Source: an uncultured Mollicutes bacterium (lineage in GTDB: Bacteria; Bacillota_I; Bacilli_A; RFN20; CAG-449). From it: a stretch of 6,647 bases of DNA. This document shows, piece after piece, positions 1 through 6,400 of the stretch. Position 1 is the stretch's first letter, and every line of letters begins with the position of its first letter. The DNA is taken from contig URVS01000079.1 of assembly GCA_900551385.1 (NCBI GenBank), forward strand, positions 1-6,647, read 5' to 3'. Under the pieces are notes generated by a model. That model was given only the letters and a program-made list of their open reading frames with translations. It did no database searches and had not been told where the DNA came from. The position numbers and the translations under genes are program-made.

Positions 1-367
1 CAATTTTATTAAAGACAACAAATGTTGGAACATCTTTTTCAAAACGATCTTTTAACATAATATCTTTTTCTTTATCAAAAGGAATTGAAGCATCAACTAA
101 TATAATTAATGCATCAACATCAATCAATGAATAAGCTATTTGTTTATTCATAAATTGATCTAATTTTTGATGTGATTTTACCACACCAGGTGTGTCAATA
201 AAAATAATTTGTGAATCATCATCACTATAAATTCCTTGTATAGAATTTCTTGTTGTTTGAGGTTTACTAGTAGCAATAGAAATTTTTTGTTTCATTATTA
301 AATTTAATAATGTTGATTTTCCTGCATTAGTTTTACCTACGATTGATACAAAACCTACTTTTTTCAC
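1..367 (-). CDS. era: GTPase Era, N-terminal part (runs off window edge)
   Basis: Era is a Ras-like GTPase with a C-terminal KH domain. It binds the 3' end of 16S rRNA and helps assemble the small ribosomal subunit. Only 122 residues of the G domain are visible. The P-loop is GKTNAGKS (residues 11-18); Era usually has GRPNVGKS, but the GxxxxGKS pattern is intact. The stretch SKPQTTRNSIQGI (34-46) is the Era-specific switch I region, DTPG (58-61) is G3, and NK at 120-121 begins the NKxD motif just before the edge. The chosen start is GTG at 367-365, which overlaps the cdd stop codon as GTGA, so translation is probably coupled. A GGAG lies about 13 bases upstream, within the end of cdd. The KH domain is outside the window. 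Identification is secure from the motifs; the start codon is inferred. Confidence 0.96.
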   Translation of the reverse strand, partial: MKKVGFVSIVGKTNAGKSTLLNLIMKQKISIATSKPQTTRNSIQGIYSDDDSQIIFIDTPGVVKSHQKLDQFMNKQIAYSLIDVDALIILVDASIPFDKEKDIMLKDRFEKDVPTFVVFNKI

Positions 368-771
368 TTTTTTAAATCTTCTCCATTAAAACTATAAGGC
401 AATAATTCTTTAATGTTTGTTTTTAAAAAATCACCTTTTAAATTACATAAATATATTGGGGCATCTTCATTATATAATTCGCTTAATACTTGTCTACAAG
501 CCCCACATGGTGATGTAATTCTTTCAGTATCAGCAATAATACATAATTGAACATAATCTTCTTTTCTATATCCTAATAAATAAGCTTGAAATATAGCATT
601 TCTTTCTGCACACATTGTAAGTCCATAACTGGAATTTTCAATATTCGCGCCATAAATTAATTTACCATCTTTACATTCAATAACAGCGCCAACTTTAAAA
701 CCAGAATATCTTGCGTATGCTTTTTCTCTAGCTTTTTTAGCTTCATTCATTAATTCTTCAATACTTAGCAT
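364..771 (-). CDS. cdd: Cytidine deaminase
   Basis: This enzyme hydrolytically deaminates cytidine and deoxycytidine to uridine and deoxyuridine in cytosolic pyrimidine salvage. The 135 residues match the short homotetrameric class. CAERNA (54-59) supplies one zinc-binding Cys and the catalytic Glu56, and PCGAC (88-92) supplies the other two zinc cysteines (Cys89, Cys92). NIENSSYG (43-50) fits the nucleoside-binding segment, and LLPYSF near the C-terminus is typical of the family. The ATG at 771 has an AGGAGG (780-775) only 3 bases upstream; this is close, but no better in-frame start exists, and the N-terminus has normal length. The ybeY stop TAG lies inside this ribosome binding site (7-base gap), and the 3' end overlaps era by 4 bases. 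The three genes are therefore almost certainly one transcript. TGA is the stop codon, which supports the standard code. Confidence 0.97.
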   Translation of the reverse strand: MLSIEELMNEAKKAREKAYARYSGFKVGAVIECKDGKLIYGANIENSSYGLTMCAERNAIFQAYLLGYRKEDYVQLCIIADTERITSPCGACRQVLSELYNEDAPIYLCNLKGDFLKTNIKELLPYSFNGEDLKK

Positions 772-778
772 ATTCCTC

Positions 779-1243
779 CTATAATTTCATTATTTCCATT
801 ATTTTATCTTGAATAGAAAACATTTCTTTTTCTTCTATTTCATTTTGATGATCATAACCAAGTAAATGTAATAATCCATGAGTAAATAAAAATGCCATTT
901 CTCTTTCAAAAGAATGTTTATATTCTTCTGCTTGCATTTTTGCTTTATCAACACATATAAATATTTCACCTAAATCTCTAGGTAAATCTTCATTAGATTT
1001 TAAATTTGAAAAATCATTATTATCTTCAAAAGCAAAAGAAATAACATCAGTTGGACGATCAACATGACGATATTCTTTATTAATTTTATGTATTTCTTCT
1101 AAAGATACTAAATCAACTTCAAAAATAAAATAAGCATTTAAGTTTAAATAATTAAAAATTATATTTGCTAAATTTAAATAATAATCTTCATAATTATCAT
1201 ATTTTTTATCAACTTGATTGGAAAAAGTCATTTCTATATCCAT
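779..1243 (-). CDS. ybeY: Endoribonuclease YbeY (rRNA maturation factor)
   Basis: YbeY is a single-strand-specific metallo-endoribonuclease needed for 16S rRNA 3'-end maturation and ribosome quality control. The 154-residue protein is of normal family length. The signature HGLLHLLGYDH (residues 122-132) gives the three metal-binding histidines (122, 126, 132). EYRHVDRPTDVISF (57-70) carries the conserved Arg59 and the TDVxSF strand. DLGEIFICVDKA (90-101) is the usual LGDIxIs region, and the C-terminal EEKEMF segment is also typical. The ATG at 1243 is preceded by GAGGA at 1257-1253, about 10 bases away. ybeY is first in the ybeY-cdd-era set. In many Bacillota phoH lies just upstream and dgkA lies between ybeY and cdd; neither is seen here. 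An extended -10 promoter lies directly upstream. Confidence 0.96.
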   Translation of the reverse strand: MDIEMTFSNQVDKKYDNYEDYYLNLANIIFNYLNLNAYFIFEVDLVSLEEIHKINKEYRHVDRPTDVISFAFEDNNDFSNLKSNEDLPRDLGEIFICVDKAKMQAEEYKHSFEREMAFLFTHGLLHLLGYDHQNEIEEKEMFSIQDKIMEIMKL

Positions 1244-1264
1244 AAATAAATATCCTCGTAAAGT

Positions 1265-1273
1265 ATTATAACA
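1265..1273 (-). promoter_or_regulatory. Extended -10 promoter for ybeY-cdd-era
   Basis: On the minus strand the sequence is TGTTATAAT: a perfect TATAAT hexamer with the TGn extension. No good -35 hexamer lies 16-18 bases upstream, as is common for extended -10 promoters. Transcription would begin near 1258, giving a leader of only about 15 bases that begins at the ybeY ribosome binding site. The site lies in the short gap after the C39 gene, where an independent promoter for the housekeeping genes would be expected. In such AT-rich DNA a chance TATAAT is possible, but the TG extension and the position make it credible. Confidence 0.5.
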
Positions 1274-1312
1274 TAAAATTTACATCTTTATATCTATAAC
1301 AAACTAAATATT

Positions 1313-2428
1313 TTAATTTACATGTAAATGAATCAATAATTCTTTATTTAGCAATAAATAATCATCATTAATATATAAATAATTTAAATTGTCATAAATA
1401 ATTCCATTTATAATTAAATAATAAATAAATGGTGAAAAATTATTATTATAAATACAAATAATAAAATCACAAATTACAATTAAAACATATTTTAAAATAT
1501 TAAATATATTAATTTTATTGATAATAGAATACGCTAAAGAATTAGCTTTTAAATAATCATTATTGATTTCTAACAAATAATTATTAAATTTTAATGGTTG
1601 ATTTATTTCAAATAAAATTAATTCTTTAAAATAAATAAACAATGTTATACAAAAAATAAACAATAAATTCTTAATATCATTTATCAACAAAAATAATATT
1701 AAAAATGATAAAATCGAACTTTTATAAATTATATTCTGATAATAAGAAAAATAATCTTTCTTTAAATTAAATTCATTTTTTATATTCTCAAATGAATTAT
1801 CTTTATTAATACTTGAATAAATAATTTTCTTATCATATTTCTTTAAAATTATATTATTAAATATTTGATTAAATATCATGATTACAAAAAATAAAATAAC
1901 CATAATAATTAATTGATATATATTATTTAAAACAAATGAAGATAAAAATAACAATATAAATTGAATAAGATTAAATACAATAGAATAAACAAAATAATAA
2001 TTTTTAAAGTCTTTATAATAATCATCACATTTAGTTCTTTTATAATTATCAATCATTAAAATATAACCAGTAAACAAATTTTTAAATATATTAATTTCCA
2101 CCTTTTGTTTCTTTAATTTTGGATCAAAATAATAAATATAATTTTTAGTAATTTTATTAACAAGAACATAATGATTTTGTTTATTAATATTTATTAAAGC
2201 GATAAAGGGAAATTTATTAACTAGTTTAAAATCTTTAACTTCAAATCCTTTTAAATTTAAATTATATTTTTCACCAATTTTCTTCAATTCTAAAAGTGAA
2301 TAACTTTTTTTAGTAATATCCTCTTTCATAAATAAATAATTCTTATCATTATTAATATTAGCTAATAACATTTTTATAACAGCATAACCACAATCACATT
2401 CATTTAACTGTAAACAATAATATTTCAT
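1313..2428 (-). CDS. C39 cysteine peptidase fused to a membrane domain, lacking the ABC ATPase
   Basis: Residues 1-128 are a peptidase C39 domain, the N-terminal domain of bacteriocin/peptide exporters that cuts leader peptides after a double glycine. The putative catalytic set is present: Gln7 (oxyanion hole), Cys13 in CDCG, His86 in NHYVLV and Asp102 in YYFDP. About six hydrophobic segments follow (near 146-167, 171-188, 236-250, 253-275, 312-328 and 331-345), matching the order of an ABC-exporter membrane domain with short cytoplasmic loops. The protein stops at 371 residues. Full exporters have roughly 700 and end in an ATPase with Walker A, signature and Walker B motifs; none is seen here or in the 69 bases downstream. 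The ATG at 2428 has GGAGG 7 bases upstream, inside a terminator-like hairpin. The domain call is firm. The function is uncertain: a peptide-processing membrane protease, an exporter half using a separate ATPase, or a degenerate exporter. No leader-bearing substrate is evident. Confidence 0.8.
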   Translation of the reverse strand: MKYYCLQLNECDCGYAVIKMLLANINNDKNYLFMKEDITKKSYSLLELKKIGEKYNLNLKGFEVKDFKLVNKFPFIALININKQNHYVLVNKITKNYIYYFDPKLKKQKVEINIFKNLFTGYILMIDNYKRTKCDDYYKDFKNYYFVYSIVFNLIQFILLFLSSFVLNNIYQLIIMVILFFVIMIFNQIFNNIILKKYDKKIIYSSINKDNSFENIKNEFNLKKDYFSYYQNIIYKSSILSFLILFLLINDIKNLLFIFCITLFIYFKELILFEINQPLKFNNYLLEINNDYLKANSLAYSIINKINIFNILKYVLIVICDFIICIYNNNFSPFIYYLIINGIIYDNLNYLYINDDYLLLNKELLIHLHVN

Positions 2429-2457
2429 AAAAAAACCTCCATTATATAAATAGAGGT
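2429..2457 (-). terminator. Hairpin plus U-run containing the C39 gene's ribosome binding site
   Basis: On the minus strand ACCTCTATT pairs with AATGGAGGT (nine pairs, one of them G-U) around the 5-base loop TATAT (stem-loop 2457-2435). Six more T residues (2434-2429) follow, then the ATG of the C39 gene. This looks like an intrinsic terminator for the upstream 65-residue ORF, which stops 13 bases before the stem. The 3' arm also contains the GGAGG used by the C39 gene, so the same stem could block translation. A TATAAT (2446-2441) across the loop and 3' arm could also be a -10 box, with a TTTTCA 17 bases upstream; that would give an almost leaderless mRNA. The structure is read directly; which role it plays is inference. 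Confidence 0.6.
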
Positions 2458-2470
2458 AATTTTTGAAAAA

Positions 2471-2668
2471 TTAATATTTTTTTATTAATTTTCTAGTATT
2501 ATAATCTGAATCATATCTACAATAATAAATTTCTTCATTAGATAATTTATTATATTTCAATAATATCTTAATTAAATTATACCTTGAAGTAGAACATAGT
2601 CCATTTCTAAAAAATATACATATTCCATGCTCTCGTTTGGCATGCCATATAAATTCTTTTTTATCCAT
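2471..2668 (-). CDS. Small ORF, probable (possibly truncated) immunity gene of the TNT fragment
   Basis: This 65-residue ORF encodes a basic, Tyr- and Lys-rich protein with three cysteines (17, 25, 50) and no signal peptide or membrane segment. I do not recognise its family. Its ATG shares one base with the stop codon of the TNT-toxin fragment (TAATG), and GAGGGAG (2683-2677) lies 8 bases upstream, so it has real translation signals. An immunity gene overlapping the end of its toxin is the usual layout in polymorphic toxin loci, which is the basis for the call. At 65 residues it is short for an immunity protein, so it may be a remnant. A cysteine-bearing peptide handled by the downstream C39 protein is a weaker alternative, because no GG or GA leader motif is seen. 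A hairpin terminator follows after 13 bases. Confidence 0.5.
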   Translation of the reverse strand: MDKKEFIWHAKREHGICIFFRNGLCSTSRYNLIKILLKYNKLSNEEIYYCRYDSDYNTRKLIKKY

Positions 2669-2928
2669 TATAATATCTCCCTCAAATATCCAACCTTTAC
2701 CAATCTCTTAATCAACGCTTGCATTTCAATTTGAATACCCATACCTAGCATATTGAACGTAGATTCGATAGTCGATGTAGTTACATTATTAATGTCCTTA
2801 ACAACAGCATACTTATGATATGCCCATAAATTATCTCTGTATGGCAATGCTCTTTGACCAAAAGGTGTTCCTACCGGAGAGGTATATTGTCCATATTTAG
2901 AACCATATCTGTCAATAATAGTTCCTTC
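2668..2928 (-). pseudogene. Displaced C-terminal TNT-type NAD+ glycohydrolase toxin fragment
   Basis: An open stretch of 86 codons follows an in-frame TGA (2931-2929) and has no plausible start codon at its head. Its translation matches the TNT domain, named after the tuberculosis necrotizing toxin that hydrolyses NAD+: IDRYGSKYGQYTSPVGTPF (residues 5-23), QRALPY (25-30), a YHKY element (37-40) with the likely active-site His38, GMGIQIE (62-68) with the likely catalytic Gln66, and the terminal VGYLREI (79-85). The loop that is normally FGxPGGGxQY reads FNMLGMGIQI, so expected Gly/Pro/Tyr positions are changed. The frame upstream has several stops, and the N-terminal part of the domain and any Rhs core are missing. 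I infer a former Rhs tip displaced by the present one and now decaying. It fills most of the 307 bases between the two neighbouring ORFs, and its base composition is richer in G+C than theirs. Confidence 0.75.
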
Positions 2929-2975
2929 TCAATCTCTATATTATTGATTAGATTTTTAAAACGTGTGTCAAATAA

Positions 2976-3467
2976 TTATGTATTAGAGATTAAAACACTC
3001 GGAAAATCATAAGCATATTTATTTTTTTCTTTCATTAATAAACTATATATAATTTCTACATACAATTTTTTTTCTTTTTTTATTTGTGTAAACTCTTTTA
3101 TTGAAATTTCATTGCTTTCATAAGATATTAACAAAAAAATTTTTTTGATAGAATTATTTATTAAAATATTATATATTTCATCAAAAAAAGAAAAAGAATT
3201 ATAAAATTTATACTTACCATCTTTTTTGTTTATATTTAATATATTTTTCGTTGTTAAAAAATCGCAATTATGTTCAAAAAAATTATCTGTAATAATAAAA
3301 TAAAAATGTGAATTTAATTCTTCTACAAAATTTGTGTTCCATTCTAGACGATTAAAAATTATTCCTAAATTTTTTTTCATACAATATAAGACTAATTCTT
3401 TTGATAAAACTTCCATTTTTTCGAATTTAATATCATCACATACAAAGAAAATAACTGACTTACTCAT
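2976..3467 (-). CDS. Probable immunity protein for the Rhs toxin tip
   Basis: This is a 163-residue, probably cytosolic protein rich in Lys, Asn, Ile and Phe. It starts MSKSVIFFVCDD and has alternating hydrophobic strands (around 4-10, 56-61 and 107-113), suggesting an alpha/beta fold. I do not recognise the family. The ATG at 3467 overlaps the Rhs TGA as ATGA. This start is preferred over an in-frame TTG at 3503, which would run 36 bases inside the Rhs gene and place the AGGAGG downstream of the start. That AGGAGG (3489-3484) lies 16 bases before the ATG, rather far, so translation may depend on ribosomes finishing the Rhs gene. A small gene directly coupled behind a polymorphic toxin tip is normally its immunity gene, which is the basis for the role. 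It is extremely AT-rich, unlike the tip it follows: 3121-3180 holds only 5 G or C in 60 bases by hand count. Confidence 0.65.
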   Translation of the reverse strand: MSKSVIFFVCDDIKFEKMEVLSKELVLYCMKKNLGIIFNRLEWNTNFVEELNSHFYFIITDNFFEHNCDFLTTKNILNINKKDGKYKFYNSFSFFDEIYNILINNSIKKIFLLISYESNEISIKEFTQIKKEKKLYVEIIYSLLMKEKNKYAYDFPSVLISNT

Positions 3468-6400
3468 AAAATATACGGTAGCACCTCCTCGATATATCGC
3501 CAAACTCCATTAATTAATCTCCAAGTAAATTTATGGATGTGTGGTAAACATGATTTTTTTGCTGATTTAATATAATGTGACCTACCAGTTGTATCTACTC
3601 TATATGAAAGATTACCATTTTCATCATATTCACCAAATGATCCTCCACTTTCAACTTTAGTATTCGGTGGTCCTTGTAACTTAATATTATTCATAATGGT
3701 AATTGTGGATACCATAGCAGCGCCAGCAATTACTTGCGCACCATTAATAGATACAGCAGTTGTACCAACAATTCCAATACTCATTGCACTTCCACCATTA
3801 ACAAAACCAAGCATTGGTATTGTTATAGTGAATTCTAATCCAGCTATTAATCCTAATAATGCACCTAATGCAGTTGCCCCAATATATTCTTGAGGTGTAA
3901 CACTTCCATTAAAGACTTCTCCATCGTCTTTATAATCGATATAGACCATTGCACTAAATGCAACAACCATCCCAAAAATAATTAAGCCAGCTGATATAGC
4001 AAAACAACCACTCGGATCAACATATTTAATCGGATTATTAAAGCAATAACGATATAAATCCAAACCTTGAATATTTGTTTCATCCAAATAACTTATTGAA
4101 TCAGGTGTAAGCCATCTACACCAAAAACTATAATAATATCTATTTCCACAATAATATAATCCAGTTTCGTAATCAAAATAATAACCTCTATATTTAAATG
4201 GATTTATATTTTTTAATAATGGGTCATTTATTAGTTCAAGAACTATATTACCAAATGCATCATATTCATATAATGCAGCAGTTTCATCATTTTCGTTAAC
4301 AATTCTAACAATATCACCTAAGATATTTTTTTCATAAAAATATCGTTTATTATCATATATAAATCCTTGTATTCCTGATTGACTATATAAATAATATATT
4401 TTAAGTGAAGAACTTGAATTAGGAGATGATATTGTTTCATATAATATTCTTGAACCTTCTACTTCATAAGAATGGGTTTCAATAACTTCATTTGTTTGAA
4501 GGTTATATTTCTTTTTTTCTATTCTTATTCCATTTTCATTATATTTGAATTCTAAAATGAAATTTTGATCTCCATCAATTATTTTTATTAATTTATGACC
4601 ATCTTTATAAAAATATTGTTTATTACGATAAGTTTTTACATTACCATTTTCATCATAAGTAATATCAAAATTATTTAATTTTGTTAATAAATCTTTATTT
4701 GTTTCTGAATCATAACTAAATATATCTTGTGAAATAATATTATTTGATAAATCTTCTTTTTGGCATTTAATTAAACGTCCAAAAATATCATAAACATATC
4801 TCATTTGATAATTACTTGATTCAATTCTTTCTAAAGTTAAATTATCAAGTTCATTATATTCATATATAGTAGTGTTATTAAAGAAATCTTTTAAAGATAC
4901 AATATTTCCTTTGTTATCATAAGTTAAACTTTCTGTATGGATAATTGAATTTGTTTTTTTATCAAATACAGTAAATTCTTTAACTTGATCACAATATTTT
5001 GTTTGAGTAACTTTTATTATAGTTCCTAATGGATTATCTGATATTAATTTATTATCATATTCAAAGCCATATCCAAATTTAAATGAATTTATTTTACTTA
5101 ATTCATTTAATTCATTATATTCATAACTTTCTTTGAACGAATAATTTTTATTATTAATATTTAATGTATAATTACTTTGCAATAAATTATTATTAAATAC
5201 TGAATCATTTTCAAATTTTATACTTGAAATAACTTTATTATTATCGTTTTTATCAAATGTTCTAGTTTCTTTTATTAAATTATTTTCAGTATCATATTCA
5301 AAATATTTATTATATAAATTTAATTTTTCAATTTTTATTAATCTATTTAAATTATCATAATGATATATATAACTATAATATGGACCATCACCATTATATT
5401 GCATTACTTTTAATAATTTACTTGATCTATTTGTAACAAGACTACTATCAAAAGGTGAGCCAACATTTTCAATAGCTTTTCCTTTTACATAATCAGCATA
5501 AATATATATTATTATGGTTTCTTTTTTATTATTTTCTTCTCTATCAACTTCTACTAATCGATCATATTTATCATAAGTACAAATTAATTTTTGATTATTT
5601 GGATAAATTAATGTTATTACTTTTTTATATTCAAAATATTCATGGTTAAAAGTTATAACATCATTTGCAAATAATTTTATTTTATTTAAATTGCCATATT
5701 CATCATATTCAAATGTATAATTATTACCAGTTGAAGATGTAATATTAGTTATATTTGAATATTTGTCATAAGAAATATTATTTTTTAATAAAGAATCATT
5801 TAATTGCTCTTTTACTTCTATTAAATCATCATTATTATATTCATAATTTATTTCATGATTATCTTCATCAATTATTTTATTGACATTATTTTTGTTATCA
5901 TAAGTTAAAGATATTTTTTGTTTAATATTAGATCTATATTCTCCAATAGAAATTAATTTACTATTTTTATCATAAGTATATTCTTTTTCTTTTTGTAATC
6001 TATCAAATATAGTTTTAAAATAAGTTTTTCCAATTAATTCAATATCACCATAATTATTGTAATTAATATTTAAGCTATATTTTTTATCAGTAATAGATGT
6101 TATATAATCGTTTTTTGTTAATATTGATGATTCTATTGATAAATCATTAATATTTTTAGTAACATTTATTGTTCCATAATTATCTTTATTATAATTATAA
6201 AATATGATTTCATTACCATTTTTAGTAAAGAAATATAATTCTAAATCAGAAAAATTAGTTGAATATTGATTATTAAATTCATCAATAAATGTTATATCAG
6301 TATCTATAATAAACGAAGCAAAATTATTATAATAAAATTTAAAAGTTTCAGTATTATTGTTAAGGCATTTTAAATAAGATTTATAATTAAAAAATAATTC

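Noticed and set aside
2471..2668. The 65-residue ORF as a classic GG-leader bacteriocin precursor for the C39 protein
   Set aside because: It has no GG, GA or GS leader cleavage site and no leader consensus, and its start overlaps the TNT stop as an immunity gene would.
2929..2931. TGA read as tryptophan (mycoplasma code), which would extend the TNT fragment
   Set aside because: TGA serves as the stop of cdd and Rhs at tidy 4-base overlaps, TGG is used for Trp, and a TAA lies only four codons further upstream.
2942..2971. A TTGACA hexamer (minus strand, 2971-2966) as a promoter for the TNT fragment and 65-residue ORF
   Set aside because: The hexamer is perfect, but no acceptable -10 lies 16-18 bases downstream; the candidate hexamers there match TATAAT poorly.
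2929..2975. A terminator after the immunity candidate
   Set aside because: No stem of useful length followed by a T-run is visible in these 47 bases; they hold only stops and AT-rich sequence.
3468..3503. A TTG start at 3503 adding 12 residues to the immunity candidate
   Set aside because: It lies inside the Rhs gene with the AGGAGG downstream of it. The ATG at 3467 overlapping the Rhs stop is the usual toxin-immunity junction.
3696..3893. A 65-codon plus-strand open frame opposite the Rhs pre-toxin region
   Set aside because: Its Ala/Pro/Ile-rich translation is the reverse complement of the Gly/Ala/Ile-rich pre-toxin segment; it has no convincing ribosome binding site and lies inside a strongly supported minus-strand gene.
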